A stretch of DNA of 36,490 bases from Gammaproteobacteria bacterium (GTDB taxonomy: Bacteria; Pseudomonadota; Gammaproteobacteria; Pseudomonadales; Pseudohongiellaceae), in contig JAUXNX010000024.1 in the NCBI GenBank assembly GCA_030682575.1, forward strand, positions 1-36,490, read 5' to 3'. Shown here in pieces: positions 23,625 through 33,276 of the stretch. Under the pieces are notes generated by a model. It saw nothing but the letters and a program-made list of their open reading frames with translations. It did not search any database and had not been told where the DNA came from. The position numbers and the translations under genes are program-made. Within the stretch, counting starts at the first letter, position 1, and the number at the start of each line of letters is the position of its first letter.

Positions 23625-24746
23625 ATGTCCAAGAGAGACTATTACGAAGTGCTGGGTGTTGCGCGTGACGCATCGGAAGCCGACTTGAAGAAGGCCTATC
23701 GGCGTGTTGCGATGAAGCACCATCCTGATCGTAACCCCGACGACAAGGATTCGGAGGAGAAGTTCAAAGAGGCCAACGAGGCCTTCGAAGTGCTCTCCGA
23801 CGCTCAGAAGCGCGCCCGTTACGATCAGTATGGCCACGCGGGGGTGAATCAACAGGGTGGCGGTGGCGGCGCGCAGGATTTCGGTGACATCTTCGGCGAT
23901 ATCTTCGGTGATATCTTTGGTGGTCAGCGTGGTGGCGGTGGTCGTAGTCATGTGCGAAAGGGTGCGGATCTGCGCTACACGCTGGAGCTCGATCTTGAAG
24001 AGGCGGTTCGTGGCACGAATGCAAAGATCCGCATACCAACGGCAGTGGCGTGCAAGACTTGCAATGGCAGTGGTGCCAGGAAGGGTTCCAGCCCCGTGGA
24101 TTGTGGCACCTGTAACGGTATTGGTCAGGTTCGTATGCAGCAGGGCTTTTTCTCCGTGCAGCAGACTTGTCCTCGTTGCCAGGGTTCCGGCAAGCAGATA
24201 AAAGATCCATGCGGCACCTGCCATGGACGCGGTAGCGTGGAAGAACAGAAGACTCTGTCGGTGAAAGTGCCCCCTGGTGTTGATACGGGTGACCGCATTC
24301 GATTGACTGGTGAAGGTCAAGCGGGCACTCACGGTGGGCCATCCGGCGATCTCTACGTGCAAGTCTCAGTGCGTGAGCACAAGCTGTTCCAGCGCGATGG
24401 TATTGATTTGCACTGCGAGATCCCCATCAGCTTTGTTGATGCTGCCCTGGGTGGAGAGTTGGAAGTGCCCACACTGGATGGTCGTGTGAAGTTGAAGATT
24501 CCACCGGAGACTCAGACCGGCAAGTTGTTCCGTCTGCGCAACAAGGGTGTGGTACCCGTCCGTGGCGGTGTGACAGGGGATCTGTTGTGTCGGGTAGTAG
24601 TAGAGACGCCTGTGAATCTCACCAAACGGCAGAAAGAAATTCTCGCAGAGTTTCATGATATTGCTGAAACCGAAGGCAAACAGTCACCGAAGAAGACGTC
24701 ATGGTTTGATGGTGTGAAGAAGTTCGTGGATGAGTTGCGCGCCTGA
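23625..24746 (+). CDS. dnaJ: DnaJ, Hsp40 co-chaperone
   Basis: The 373-residue type I Hsp40 has a J domain (1-70) with the HPD motif in [11 protein letters not shown], a Gly/Phe region (about 75-115, with repeated DIFGDIFGD), and a zinc-finger domain with four CxxCxGxG motifs ([32 protein letters not shown]). The substrate-binding C-terminal domain has [15 protein letters not shown]. It delivers clients to DnaK and stimulates its ATPase. It follows dnaK after 154 bases, with a terminator-like hairpin in the gap and only a weak ribosome binding site. Confidence 0.99.
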   Translation: MSKRDYYEVLGVARDASEADLKKAYRRVAMKHHPDRNPDDKDSEEKFKEANEAFEVLSDAQKRARYDQYGHAGVNQQGGGGGAQDFGDIFGDIFGDIFGGQRGGGGRSHVRKGADLRYTLELDLEEAVRGTNAKIRIPTAVACKTCNGSGARKGSSPVDCGTCNGIGQVRMQQGFFSVQQTCPRCQGSGKQIKDPCGTCHGRGSVEEQKTLSVKVPPGVDTGDRIRLTGEGQAGTHGGPSGDLYVQVSVREHKLFQRDGIDLHCEIPISFVDAALGGELEVPTLDGRVKLKIPPETQTGKLFRLRNKGVVPVRGGVTGDLLCRVVVETPVNLTKRQKEILAEFHDIAETEGKQSPKKTSWFDGVKKFVDELRA

Positions 24747-24759
24747 TTTCAGAATACGT

Positions 24760-24787
24760 GCGGAGCGAAATGCCGAATTTGCTCCGC
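24760..24787. terminator. Weak terminator-like hairpin between dnaJ and the PfkB kinase
   Basis: GCGGAGCGAA (24760-24769) pairs with TTTGCTCCGC (24778-24787) over ten pairs including one G-U. It sits between convergent genes, but there is no good T run on either strand. Confidence 0.45.
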
Positions 24788-24846
24788 GCATTGTTACCCT
24801 CTGCACGAACTTGCTTGCCCCCGAGGATTATTCCAGTACTCACGTT

Positions 24847-25851
24847 CTATTCACTCAGTTCAAGCCGCTCCAGAATTTCGCGATGCTGCTCTGCACTCAG
24901 CCGAGGACCGAACTGTGAAACCACCAGCGACGAGGCCAGGCTGGCAATTTTCCCTGCAGTGTTGAAGTCGTAACCTTTGGCGATGCCGTAGAGGAATGCG
25001 CCGGAGAACATATCGCCTGCACCGTTCGTGTCAACTGCTCGCACGGTGTGTGGTTCGACATTGAGATACTGTGCGCCATCGAACAACAATGCGCCGCGCG
25101 CGCCGAGCGTAACAGCAAACTGTGCAGCCTTTTTCTCAAGCGCCTTGCATGCGTCCTCCAGCGAGTTTGTGCCGGACCACAGCAGGGCTTCCTTTTCGTT
25201 GCAAAAAAGCAGATCCACGCCCTCACCAATGAACTCGTTGATACCTTCCTTGAAGTATTCGACCATTGCGGGGTCGGAGAATGTCATGGCGAACTTGACG
25301 TCATGCTCTTTCGCATATCTCTTCAACTCCAGAACGGCTGATCGCGCAGTTGGTGATGTCACCAGATAACCTTCAGTGTAAGCATACTTGGAATTGCGAA
25401 TGGCATCGTAGTCCAGCTCGTTCACTGAAACCAGTTGTGATATAGCCAGCGATGTCAGCATGGTGCGCTCCGCGTCCTGTGTCACCATGACCAGGCATCG
25501 ACCTGTCACGCCGTCTTCCAACGCAGCGGAAAGATTGGTGCTGATATTCTGATTGCCAAGTTCCCGCACGTAAAAGTGTCCGGTTTCATCATTGGCAACC
25601 TTGCACGAAAAGAACACGCGGCTACCAAACTGACTCATGGCATACATGGAGTTTGCCGCAGAACCACCGCCAGCGCGTTTCTTCAGGCCATAGCGTCTGG
25701 TCAGCAGGTTGATCAATTCCTGTTGTTTGTCATCATCGATCAGTGTCATGAATCCTTTCTCGATGCCCGCATCGATGAAGAACTGGTCGTCCACCTCGAA
25801 CTCCTTGTCCACCAGTGCGTTGCCGATGCCATAGACGTCGTATTTCTTCAT
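24847..25851 (-). CDS. PfkB-family carbohydrate kinase, probable adenosine kinase
   Basis: The 334-residue ribokinase-fold enzyme has the N-terminal GIGNALVDKEF, the GGGSAANSMYAMSQFG glycine motif that contacts the sugar, and the PfkB signature 2, AVDTNGAGDMFSGAFLYG, with the catalytic Asp in GAGD. The length, and the cluster of sequences that begin MKKYDVYGIGNALVD, correspond to bacterial proteins annotated as adenosine kinase. That would place it in purine salvage (adenosine to AMP), but ribokinase or another nucleoside kinase activity is possible. It is last in a minus-strand run, 49 bases after hemL, without an obvious terminator between. Confidence 0.85.
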   Translation of the reverse strand: MKKYDVYGIGNALVDKEFEVDDQFFIDAGIEKGFMTLIDDDKQQELINLLTRRYGLKKRAGGGSAANSMYAMSQFGSRVFFSCKVANDETGHFYVRELGNQNISTNLSAALEDGVTGRCLVMVTQDAERTMLTSLAISQLVSVNELDYDAIRNSKYAYTEGYLVTSPTARSAVLELKRYAKEHDVKFAMTFSDPAMVEYFKEGINEFIGEGVDLLFCNEKEALLWSGTNSLEDACKALEKKAAQFAVTLGARGALLFDGAQYLNVEPHTVRAVDTNGAGDMFSGAFLYGIAKGYDFNTAGKIASLASSLVVSQFGPRLSAEQHREILERLELSE

Positions 25852-25900
25852 TCAACTGTATCCTTTGATTACTGTTCTCTTGTTTGGGTAGCGAAGGGCT

Positions 25901-27214
25901 TCAGAGTGCCGCAAAGGCGCGTTCTGCAGCATTGAGGGTCAATTGGATTTCCTCCTCGCCATGTGCTGCAGAGACAAATCCTGCTTCGAACGCGGAGGGT
26001 GCCAGATAGACGCCATTGTTCAGCATCACGTGGAAGTACTTGCGGAACCGTTCGACATCGCAGGCCATGACCTGCTCGAATGTCGAAATCTTTGCTTCAT
26101 TGGTAAAGAAGCAACCGAACATGCCGCCGACTTGATTGGTGGTGAAGGAAATCTTCGCGGCATCGGCGCGATCTTGCAGCCCCTTCATCAAGGTGCTGGT
26201 ACGTTGAGTCAGTAAAGTGTAGAAATCCGGCTTCTGAATTTCGTTCAGCATCGCCATGCCTGCTGCCACAGCCAGCGGACTGCCTGCGAGTGTACCTGCC
26301 TGATAGACTGGCCCCATCGGTGCAATCATTTCCATGATGTCGCGGCGACCGCCAAAGGCACCAACGGGAAGGCCGCCACCGATGACTTTGCCAAGCGTGG
26401 TCAGATCAGGTGTGACATTGTAGACAGACTGAGCGCCGCCGAGAGCAACGCGAAAACCGGTCATCACTTCGTCGAAAATCAGCACGCTGCCGTATTGATC
26501 GCATACATCGCGCAGTGCCTGCAGGTAGCCTGGAAGAGGAGGCACACAGTTCATGTTGCCTGCGACTGGCTCCACGATGATGCAGGCGATGTCCTTGCCG
26601 TTGGCCGCAAACAGTTTTTCCAGTGCATCAACATCATTGTAGGGAAGCACATAGGTTTGATCGGTGTAGGACTTGGGGACACCGAGTGAGTCCGGCTCAC
26701 CAAGAGTCAGCGCTCCTGAGCCTGCCTTTACCAGCAACCCGTCTACGTGTCCGTGATAGCAGCCCTCGAACTTGACTACCTTGTCGCGACGTGTGTAGCC
26801 ACGTGCCACACGAATTGCACTCATGGTAGCTTCGGTGCCGGATGTTACCAGGCGCACTCGTTCAATGGATGGCACCAGCGTGCATATGGTGCGCGCGATG
26901 GTGATCTCCGCTTCAGTGGAAGCGCCATAGCCAAGTCCATGTGTCAGTTGTTTCTGCAGAGCTTCAATGACGGCAGGATGTCTGTGTCCGAGAATAAGAG
27001 GACCCCAGGCACCTACGTAGTCGATGTAGCGGTTCTCGTCTTCGTCAATGAGCCACGCCCCTTCGCCGCCTTGAAAGAATAGCGGGTTGCCTCCCACGCC
27101 TCGAAATGCTCGCACGGGGGAGTTGACACCGCCGGGAATGTAGCGCTGGGCTTCTTCAAACAGTGCCGCTGAGCGGCTGACTTTTTTATCGGGATTACTC
27201 GCAAATGCAGACAT
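25901..27214 (-). CDS. hemL: Glutamate-1-semialdehyde 2,1-aminomutase
   Basis: The 437-residue PLP enzyme of the C5 tetrapyrrole pathway converts glutamate-1-semialdehyde into 5-aminolevulinate. It shows the family start [14 protein letters not shown], the phosphate-binding [14 protein letters not shown], the cofactor Asp in [12 protein letters not shown], and the Schiff-base Lys276 in [26 protein letters not shown] precedes the ATG. It lies 20 bases after thiE on the same strand. The thiD-thiE-hemL order is also seen in Pseudomonas. The use of HemL indicates the glutamyl-tRNA route to heme. Confidence 0.98.
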   Translation of the reverse strand: MSAFASNPDKKVSRSAALFEEAQRYIPGGVNSPVRAFRGVGGNPLFFQGGEGAWLIDEDENRYIDYVGAWGPLILGHRHPAVIEALQKQLTHGLGYGASTEAEITIARTICTLVPSIERVRLVTSGTEATMSAIRVARGYTRRDKVVKFEGCYHGHVDGLLVKAGSGALTLGEPDSLGVPKSYTDQTYVLPYNDVDALEKLFAANGKDIACIIVEPVAGNMNCVPPLPGYLQALRDVCDQYGSVLIFDEVMTGFRVALGGAQSVYNVTPDLTTLGKVIGGGLPVGAFGGRRDIMEMIAPMGPVYQAGTLAGSPLAVAAGMAMLNEIQKPDFYTLLTQRTSTLMKGLQDRADAAKISFTTNQVGGMFGCFFTNEAKISTFEQVMACDVERFRKYFHVMLNNGVYLAPSAFEAGFVSAAHGEEEIQLTLNAAERAFAAL

Positions 27215-27234
27215 GATTCCCTCTCACCGATTTT

Positions 27235-27879
27235 TCAGGTGGTAGATGGTACAAATAGTGTGTTCAGTTGGCGTATCCGAACGGCGACGTCGGGAAAGGC
27301 GAACAAGTAGTGAATGACGGCCAGCAGATCGGCGCCGGCGTCCAGCAAGGCTGCGCCATTTTCAGCGTTGATGCCGCCAATTGCAACAATCGGGAGGGCC
27401 AGTGTCTGCCGGGCACGATGCAGGATTTCAAGGCTGGCCGGTGCTGCCAGTGGCTTGGTGCTGGAGGGATAGAAACGTCCGAATGCAACATAGGAAGCGC
27501 CTTGCTTCTCTGCCTTTTGCGCCAGCACCAGATCACTGTGACAGGTGATGCCGATGATGGCTTTGTCTCCAAGACGTAGACGCGCTTTTTCCAATCCGGA
27601 GTCACTCTGGCCCAAGTGAACGCCATCAGCTCCTACTGCTATGCACAGGTCGACATCGTCGTTGATCAGCAGTGGGGTGTCGTACTGATTGCAGAGGCTC
27701 TTCAGGAGTTGGCATTCCAGGAGGCGCTGCGCTGAATTCCCTTTCTTGTTGCGATACTGCAGCAGGCTGATCCCGCCTATCAGGGCTTCGGTCACACGTT
27801 CTTCGAGCAAGCTGCCCGGTAACTGGGTTTCGTCGGTAATGGCGTAGACCCCCCTCTTGCACACAGATCCGGCGGTCAT
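27235..27879 (-). CDS. thiE: Thiamin-phosphate synthase
   Basis: The 214-residue TIM-barrel enzyme joins HMP-pyrophosphate and thiazole phosphate into thiamin phosphate. It has the family motifs: GVYAITDE at the start, LLQYRNK, LINDDVDLCIAVGADGVHLGQSD, GRFYPSSTKP, and AIGGINAENGAALLDAGAD near the phosphate site. Its ATG directly abuts the thiD stop codon (TGA then ATG), so the two are translationally linked. It does not contain a fused ThiD domain. Confidence 0.97.
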   Translation of the reverse strand: MTAGSVCKRGVYAITDETQLPGSLLEERVTEALIGGISLLQYRNKKGNSAQRLLECQLLKSLCNQYDTPLLINDDVDLCIAVGADGVHLGQSDSGLEKARLRLGDKAIIGITCHSDLVLAQKAEKQGASYVAFGRFYPSSTKPLAAPASLEILHRARQTLALPIVAIGGINAENGAALLDAGADLLAVIHYLFAFPDVAVRIRQLNTLFVPSTT

Positions 27880-28674
27880 TCAACGATTCCAGTAACTGCG
27901 GTTGGGGAGGTGCTGGCCAAATCCGGTGCGAATGCCATTCTTGAGCGACTCCCATGTAAAGCGTTGAGCCTGCTGAGCGGCTTCACCGATTTCCAGGCCA
28001 TGAGCCAGATAACCAGCCAGACACGCGGCCAGTGTGCAGCCAGAGCCATGATACTCGTGTTCCAGTCTTGGCCATTCATAACTGCGAATCGGTTGATGGC
28101 GAGTATAGAGGCGATTGATTACCTGCGGACTGCTGGCGTGAGTGCCCGTCAGCAGAACGTAGTCACAGCCACGTTCGAGCATTTCATTCGCACAGGCGTC
28201 AAGGCTGTCGGCGCTGGGAGACAATGCCATAGCCTCATTGGTATTAGGTGTGGTGATGGTTGTCAGTGGCAGCAACAGAGTGTTGATGGCGTCCACGATA
28301 TTGTCCTCGGTGAACTCGTATCCTCCTCCTGCACGCATGATTGGGTCGAGTACGACCGGAATGTCAGGATAGTCTGTCAGGAGTGTATGAATGACTTCGA
28401 TGGTTTTGATGCTGCTAAGCAGGCCGATTTTGAAAGTCTGGACGGGAATGTCCTCCAGAATCGCCCTGGCCTGGGAAATCAATAATGTCGGATCTGTTGG
28501 ATAAGATTCCATGACATTACGCGTATCCTGCACTGTCAGTGCGGTGACAACAGGCAGGCAATGGCAACCGGTGCTGAAGAGCGCTTCGATGTCTGCCTGT
28601 ATGCCGGCACCACCCGATGGGTCCAGCCCGGAGAAGCACATGACATTGGGTTTTCTGTCAGAGAATTTCTGCAC
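27880..28674 (-). CDS. thiD: Hydroxymethylpyrimidine/phosphomethylpyrimidine kinase
   Basis: The 264-residue ribokinase-fold kinase phosphorylates HMP and HMP-phosphate for thiamin synthesis. Motifs are FSGLDPSGGAGIQADIEA at the N-terminus, TALTVQDTRNV, VVLDPIMRAGGG, TPNTNEAMAL, and the catalytic EYHGSGCTLAACLAGYLAHG. Translation appears to start at a GTG (28674); the ribosome site is weak and the exact start is not certain, though the conserved core begins at residue 12. It sits between hemJ (44 bases upstream) and thiE on the same strand. Confidence 0.96.
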   Translation of the reverse strand: MQKFSDRKPNVMCFSGLDPSGGAGIQADIEALFSTGCHCLPVVTALTVQDTRNVMESYPTDPTLLISQARAILEDIPVQTFKIGLLSSIKTIEVIHTLLTDYPDIPVVLDPIMRAGGGYEFTEDNIVDAINTLLLPLTTITTPNTNEAMALSPSADSLDACANEMLERGCDYVLLTGTHASSPQVINRLYTRHQPIRSYEWPRLEHEYHGSGCTLAACLAGYLAHGLEIGEAAQQAQRFTWESLKNGIRTGFGQHLPNRSYWNR

Positions 28675-28717
28675 AGTGATTTGGCCTTGATGATCAAAGC
28701 GGAGATCAGACTACTCA

Positions 28718-29140
28718 CTAGAAAGGTCTGACAACCACCAATATGACGATTGCGATCAGCAGCAGAACCGGAAACTCGTTGAAGTAGCGGTAATATACAT
28801 GACTGCGTGAATTCTTGTCGGCTCGGAACTGCAGCATGATGCGCCAGCACATGACGTGGTAAATGGCCAGGAGCAACACCAGACCGAGTTTGGCGTGCAT
28901 CCAGCCGGAGCTCATATAGTAGGACGGGTTGAATGAGATCAGCCAGATGCCCAGCGCAATAGTCAGTATGGCCGAGGGTGTGCCGATGCCGTTGAAAAGC
29001 TTGCGCTCCATGATGACGAAACGCTCCTTGCTGGTGCGATCTTCGCTCATTGCGTGGTAGACGAACAGGCGAGGCAGGTAGAAGATTGCGGCGAACCAGC
29101 AGACGACAGCGATGATGTGAAATGCCTTGACCCAGAGCAT
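28718..29140 (-). CDS. hemJ: HemJ-type protoporphyrinogen IX oxidase
   Basis: The 140-residue membrane protein has four hydrophobic segments. The family signature is at the start (MLWVKAFHIIAVVCWFAAIF, then YLPRLFVYHA), and KLGLVLLLAIYHVM holds a conserved His. HemJ oxidises protoporphyrinogen IX, the penultimate heme step, in bacteria lacking HemG or HemY. The ATG at 29140 is chosen because AGGA lies five bases upstream; an in-frame ATG at 29152 has no such site. It heads the minus-strand run hemJ-thiD-thiE-hemL, so two heme genes share this strand. Confidence 0.92.
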   Translation of the reverse strand: MLWVKAFHIIAVVCWFAAIFYLPRLFVYHAMSEDRTSKERFVIMERKLFNGIGTPSAILTIALGIWLISFNPSYYMSSGWMHAKLGLVLLLAIYHVMCWRIMLQFRADKNSRSHVYYRYFNEFPVLLLIAIVILVVVRPF

Positions 29141-29252
29141 ATCTGTCCTCATTTACCAGGATTTGATGGAGAAGCGGCAGTACGGGAACTGTACCAAATC
29201 TGTGAAGCTGTCCGGCGCGAGAGGCTACACTAGCACAGCTGATAAAATGGAT

Positions 29253-29286
29253 CGAGCCGGAAAACAGGGGTATTATCCCCGGCTCG
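29253..29286 (+). promoter_or_regulatory. Stem-loop in the argC leader
   Basis: CGAGCC (29253-29258) pairs with GGCTCG (29281-29286), and inside it GGGG-TATTAT-CCCC forms a second stem, with GGAAAACA bulged on the left. A possible -10 (TAAAAT, 29243-29248) just upstream would put this hairpin at the very 5' end of the argC mRNA, though no clear -35 is present. No ArgR box was recognised. Confidence 0.45.
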
Positions 29287-29339
29287 CAATTTCCCGTAGT
29301 TGAACGAGTCCAGCATTTACAAGCAGGCAGGAGGAACCA

Positions 29340-30377
29340 GTGATCAAGGTCGGCATAGTAGGAGCAACAGGGTATACCGGAGTGGAGTTACTGCGTCTTC
29401 TGGCTCCCCGCAAGGATGTCAGTCTGCGAGTGATTACTTCTCGCGAACAGCAGGGAACAGCAGTTGCAGACCTGTTTCCCAATCTGCGTGGACACATTGA
29501 TCAGGCATTTTCTTCGCCCGACTCCGAAGAGTTGTTCGGCTGTGATGTAGTGTTCTACGCAACACCACATGCGGTGGCCATGAAGACGGTGCCGGCCTTG
29601 CTTGCCAGAGGCGTACGTGTCATCGATCTGTCCGCTGACTACAGGCTGCGAGACCAGCAGCTTTGGGAGCAGTGGTACAACGTGACCCACGAAAGTCCGG
29701 AACTGCTGAGCGATGCGGTGTATGGTCTGCCTGAGGTCAACAGAGCGAAGATCGGCGGGGCACGTCTGCTGGCAGTGCCCGGTTGCTATCCGACAGCCAT
29801 TCAGCTCGGGTTCCTGCCGTTACTGGAACAGGGTTTGATCGAAACTGGCAGTCTCATCGCTGACGCGAAATCGGGTGTGAGCGGCGCAGGACGCAAGGCT
29901 GCGGTTGGAAGTCTGTTGTCCGAAGCCTCTGAATCGTTGCATGCCTATGGCGTAACAGGTCATCGACACCTGCCCGAGATCTGCCAGGGCCTGGACGCTT
30001 ATGCAGGTGAAAAAGTGAAACTCACCTTCATTCCTCATTTGACTCCAATGATCCGAGGAATTCATGCCACGCTTTACGCTCCGCTGAAAGCTGGCAGGAG
30101 CGGGACGGACCTTCAGTCTGTATTCGAAGAGAGATACAAGAACGAGCCCTTTGTTGATGTCCTGCCAAAAGGCCAGTTCCCAGCAACGCGTAATGTCAGA
30201 GGCGCGAATCACTGTCAGATTGCTGTCTGCTATCTGGAACAAAACAATATGGTCGTGGTCCTCTCTGTTATCGACAATCTGGTTAAGGGAGCCTCAGGCC
30301 AGGCTATACAGAACATGAACATCATGTTTGGCCTGGATGAAACGGAAGGTCTTCACACCATAGCCCTGTTGCCATAA
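29340..30377 (+). CDS. argC: N-acetyl-gamma-glutamyl-phosphate reductase
   Basis: The 345-residue NADPH-dependent enzyme makes N-acetylglutamate semialdehyde in arginine synthesis. The Rossmann start [18 protein letters not shown] is followed by the catalytic Cys in [20 protein letters not shown], then [11 protein letters not shown], and the late His in [17 protein letters not shown]. Translation starts at a GTG with a strong GGAGG site. It leads the argC-DUF6776-bactofilin-erpA order that is conserved in Pseudomonas. Confidence 0.97.
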   Translation: MIKVGIVGATGYTGVELLRLLAPRKDVSLRVITSREQQGTAVADLFPNLRGHIDQAFSSPDSEELFGCDVVFYATPHAVAMKTVPALLARGVRVIDLSADYRLRDQQLWEQWYNVTHESPELLSDAVYGLPEVNRAKIGGARLLAVPGCYPTAIQLGFLPLLEQGLIETGSLIADAKSGVSGAGRKAAVGSLLSEASESLHAYGVTGHRHLPEICQGLDAYAGEKVKLTFIPHLTPMIRGIHATLYAPLKAGRSGTDLQSVFEERYKNEPFVDVLPKGQFPATRNVRGANHCQIAVCYLEQNNMVVVLSVIDNLVKGASGQAIQNMNIMFGLDETEGLHTIALLP

Positions 30378-30402
30378 CTGACAGTCGAATCGGAGCTGTT
30401 CC

Positions 30403-31149
30403 ATGCCAAATGTCGTCAAAGGAAGCCGGCAGCAACGAATGATAGTGGTGCCGTATAGGCCCTGGTACCGTGCAACCGTTGTCGGATTGCTTGCAATTGG
30501 CTTGCTGGCAGTTGCCGCCGGAGGTTTTCTTTATGGCCAGTTTGACGCCTCCCGCGACTACCTGGTCACCGCTGCCGACAACGCAAGGCTGACGGCAGAG
30601 GTTGCCAGTATTCGGGAAGAAGCAGCTTCACTGCGCTCGCAGGTAGCGATCTCGGGGCGTACCAGCATCATGGATCAGCGCGCCAATGAGGAGGTGCAGA
30701 GCACCATCAATGGTCTTCGACAGCGCATCATGCAGTTGGAACAGGACGTTATGTTCTATCGACAGGTCATGGCGCCAGAGCAGACGGAAACCGGCCTCAT
30801 CATTGCAGAATTCGCTGTCGTTCCGACGGAGCTTCAGAATCGGTATCGTTACAAGGCTGTGTTTCGTCAGGCGGGTACGGGTGACAGTGTCATGGAAGGA
30901 AGTGCGCAGATCGCGGTCAGTGGCACCCGCAACGGCGAGCATGTACTGATTCCTCTTCAGGAATTGGTGCCGGAACCTGCAGTGGTGGATTCAACCCTCA
31001 GATTCCGGTATTTCCAGAACATAGAGGGTGACATGGAAGTGCCTGAGGACTTCATGCCAGGCCAGATCGAAGTTCGTGCAGAATCAATCAGGCCGACGCC
31101 AAGGAAAGTCGAAAAAATCTTCAGTTGGACGGCAGTAGTGGAGGGTTGA
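30403..31149 (+). CDS. Single-pass membrane coiled-coil protein (DUF6776-like)
   Basis: The 248-residue protein has a basic N-terminal cytoplasmic stretch, one membrane helix (about 25-46), a periplasmic coiled coil (about 58-125, regular Leu/Ile/Met heptads) and a C-terminal beta-rich domain (about 130-248). It matches what I recall as DUF6776, found next to a bactofilin gene in many Gammaproteobacteria. Function is not established; the layout suggests a cell-envelope protein that may anchor or position the bactofilin. GGAG lies nine bases before the ATG. The bactofilin start follows its stop after two bases. Confidence 0.8.
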   Translation: MPNVVKGSRQQRMIVVPYRPWYRATVVGLLAIGLLAVAAGGFLYGQFDASRDYLVTAADNARLTAEVASIREEAASLRSQVAISGRTSIMDQRANEEVQSTINGLRQRIMQLEQDVMFYRQVMAPEQTETGLIIAEFAVVPTELQNRYRYKAVFRQAGTGDSVMEGSAQIAVSGTRNGEHVLIPLQELVPEPAVVDSTLRFRYFQNIEGDMEVPEDFMPGQIEVRAESIRPTPRKVEKIFSWTAVVEG

Positions 31150-31151
31150 GA

Positions 31152-31625
31152 ATGTTTGGTTCTGGTGACAAGGGCAAACCTGTGCAGGGACCTGCGCATA
31201 CATTGATTTCAGGGCAGACCGAGATCAGTGGCGATCTTCGCTTCACAGGTGAATTGATCGTCGAGGGCAGGATTCGAGGCAATATCTACGCGGACGATGA
31301 ATCGGCAGCGGTTATTCGTGTAACCGAATCAGGGGTCGTGGAGGGAGGAATCTGGGTACCTTCTGCCGTGATCAACGGCTTGGTGAAGGGCGATGTGCAC
31401 TGTGTCAAACACATCGAGCTGGCCGCAAAGGGTGTGATCATGGGAGATGTGTATTACACATTGATAGAAATGGTTATGGGCTCCGAGGTCAATGGCAGTC
31501 TCATGCACATTGCCAGAGTTCAGAAAGAAACAGAGCGACTTGCTGCAACTCCAGGCAACGTACTTTCCTATGATGCGGAGAATCACGAGCAGGACTCTCG
31601 CTATGGTGCTGCAGACAGTGAATGA
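31152..31625 (+). CDS. Bactofilin (polymer-forming cytoskeletal protein)
   Basis: The 157-residue protein has the bactofilin beta-helix: GPAHTLISGQTEISGDLRFTGELIVEGRIRGNIYA and repeated short turns with Gly (GVVEGGIWV, GLVKGDVHC, GVIMGDVYY, SEVNGSLMH), flanked by short disordered ends. Bactofilins form nucleotide-free filaments on the inner membrane and organise cell-wall enzymes. The ATG at 31152 is used, with GGAGG upstream overlapping the previous gene's end; a start at 31125 would overlap that gene by 25 bases. The close link to a membrane coiled-coil protein, and a peptidoglycan peptidase two genes away, suggests envelope work. Confidence 0.93.
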   Translation: MFGSGDKGKPVQGPAHTLISGQTEISGDLRFTGELIVEGRIRGNIYADDESAAVIRVTESGVVEGGIWVPSAVINGLVKGDVHCVKHIELAAKGVIMGDVYYTLIEMVMGSEVNGSLMHIARVQKETERLAATPGNVLSYDAENHEQDSRYGAADSE

Positions 31626-31629
31626 ATAG

Positions 31630-31659
31630 TTGACTGATTTACTGGGTTTTCGCCATAAT
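31630..31659 (+). promoter_or_regulatory. Sigma-70 promoter of erpA
   Basis: TTGACT (31630-31635, 5/6) and CATAAT (31654-31659, 5/6) are 18 bases apart. The implied start site near 31666 gives a leader of about 55 bases. No IscR site was confidently seen. Confidence 0.68.
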
Positions 31660-31720
31660 CGCGCCACTGCAAGGCTGGCGCTTGGCGCCCTGCACCTCTC
31701 CTAGTATCGATGGTGAAACA

Positions 31721-32074
31721 ATGTCTGCTGTCCAATCTCACGATCCGACGATAATTTCCCTCACGCAAAATGCTGCGAACAAGGTAAAGACGCTCATTAC
31801 GGAAGAGGGGAATCCGCATCTGAGGCTGCGGGTTTTCGTCACAGGAGGTGGTTGTTCAGGCTTCCAGTATGGTTTCAGTTTTGATGAAGAAGTTAACGAA
31901 GACGATACGGTAGTGAGCGACTTCGGTGCGGAAATGTTGGTTGATCCCCTGAGTTACCAATACCTTGTAGGTGCCAAAGTGGACTATGTAGAAGGGTTGC
32001 AGGGTGCGCGCTTTGTGGTGACTAACCCGATGGCGTCGACTACCTGTGGTTGCGGCTCCTCCTTCTCAGTGTAA
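31721..32074 (+). CDS. erpA: ErpA, iron-sulfur cluster carrier (A-type)
   Basis: The 117-residue A-type carrier has the three conserved cysteines, one in [20 protein letters not shown] and two in the C-terminal [11 protein letters not shown], which bind and hand over Fe-S clusters. The Gly-Phe-Gln-Tyr-Gly context and length fit ErpA. It supplies clusters to apo-enzymes such as IspG. The ATG at 31721 has GGTGA upstream; the frame is open to 31682 but without a suitable start. It has its own promoter and converges on anmK with a nine-base gap. Confidence 0.96.
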   Translation: MSAVQSHDPTIISLTQNAANKVKTLITEEGNPHLRLRVFVTGGGCSGFQYGFSFDEEVNEDDTVVSDFGAEMLVDPLSYQYLVGAKVDYVEGLQGARFVVTNPMASTTCGCGSSFSV

Positions 32075-32083
32075 ATTGATTCA

Positions 32084-33223
32084 TCAAAGAGGCGGCTTGC
32101 TTCCATTCTCTGCCAGATAGATTCCTCCCAGAATGCAGGGTTTTCTGGCCCCCGTCACACTCCTGCAGTCGATCGCCTCTCCCTTCCAGGTCTTGCTGGC
32201 CATCCAGGCGAATGCCATGCCCTCGACCCAATCCGGCGAAAGCCCGAGTTCTGCACTTGAAAACACTTTGATGTCTGGCAGCAACTTAGAGAGGCGCCCT
32301 AACAGGGTTTTATTGTGAGATCCACCACCACATACGGCGATCTCCTGAATTCCTCTGCTCGTCCAGTCAATGCTTTGAGCTATGGAGAGTGCTGTGAGTT
32401 CGAGGAGAGTGGCTTGCACATCCGCGTCGGAAACATCCTCGAATCCCACCAACTTTCGCTGCAGCCAGTCGAGATTGAAGAGTTCACGCCCGGTACTTTT
32501 GGGAAACGGTAACGCGAAGTAGGGTTCATCCAGCAGCCTGGAGAGGAGGTCTGGGTGGGGAGAGCCAGATGCTGCCCACTGACCGGCGCGGTCATATGGC
32601 AGGTCTTGCTTCAGATTGATCCAGGAGTCCATCAGAACATTCCCCGGGCCATTGTCAAAGCCGATCAGATCGTTTTGCAAGTCGTGTTTCAAGAGAGAAA
32701 TATTGGCGATACCGCCAATGTTTAACACAGCGCGTCGCACAGCATCGTCATGGAAATATGCTTGATGAAACAGGGGGGCCAGCGGAGCTCCTTGCCCGCC
32801 GACGGCCATGTCCTTCCTGCGGAAATCTGCGATCGTTGTAATACCGGTGCATTGACTGATGGTGTTCGGGTCGCCAATCTGCAGAGTGAAGGCGTCAGGA
32901 CCGGCGGGGTGGTGCTTCACTGTTTGCCCATGGCTGCCGATGGCCATGATGTCGCTGGTCGTGAGGTTGGCCTTCTTGAGAAGGTTATTCACAGCATGTG
33001 AAAAGACTCTGCCCAAGGCTACATCGGTTTCACCGAGAAGGACAAGAGATAGTGCCCTGTCTGCACACAAGGTCAGAATGTTATCGCGTAGAGTTTTTGG
33101 GATGGGCTCGCTGTGTGTGGCCAAAAGGCTTGGTTTGGTGCCTGAGAAATCGGCAAGAATGCAGTCCACCCCGTCGATGCTTGTGCCGGAAAGCAGGCCG
33201 ATAAAATACTGGGGGGTTGGCAT
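32084..33223 (-). CDS. anmK: Anhydro-N-acetylmuramic acid kinase
   Basis: The 379-residue ASKHA-fold kinase converts anhydroMurNAc released by lytic transglycosylases into MurNAc-6-phosphate for recycling. Visible motifs are FIGLLSGTSIDGVDCIL (phosphate 1), GSHGQTVKHHP, ADFRRKDMAVGGQGAPLAPLFH with the catalytic Asp, and NIGGIANIS, then CGGGSHNKTLLGRL. It lies downstream of the M23 endopeptidase on the same strand (53-base gap), so wall cleavage and wall recycling are genetically linked, as in Pseudomonas. Confidence 0.96.
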   Translation of the reverse strand: MPTPQYFIGLLSGTSIDGVDCILADFSGTKPSLLATHSEPIPKTLRDNILTLCADRALSLVLLGETDVALGRVFSHAVNNLLKKANLTTSDIMAIGSHGQTVKHHPAGPDAFTLQIGDPNTISQCTGITTIADFRRKDMAVGGQGAPLAPLFHQAYFHDDAVRRAVLNIGGIANISLLKHDLQNDLIGFDNGPGNVLMDSWINLKQDLPYDRAGQWAASGSPHPDLLSRLLDEPYFALPFPKSTGRELFNLDWLQRKLVGFEDVSDADVQATLLELTALSIAQSIDWTSRGIQEIAVCGGGSHNKTLLGRLSKLLPDIKVFSSAELGLSPDWVEGMAFAWMASKTWKGEAIDCRSVTGARKPCILGGIYLAENGSKPPL

Positions 33224-33276
33224 GGAGAGCTTCCTGGCTGACTGCAGGGTTGGGAGTCAGCATTGAAATGTACACT

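Noticed and set aside
23881-23935. Tandem repeat-like DNA (GGCGATATCTTCGGTGATAT).
   Set aside because: It encodes the repeated Asp-Ile-Phe-Gly of the DnaJ Gly/Phe region, so it is a protein repeat and not a mobile or CRISPR repeat.
23454-24362. A 302-codon minus-strand frame opposite dnaJ, rich in Thr and Ala.
   Set aside because: It is a complement of the DnaJ codons, including the Gly-rich and zinc-finger repeats; no evidence of coding.
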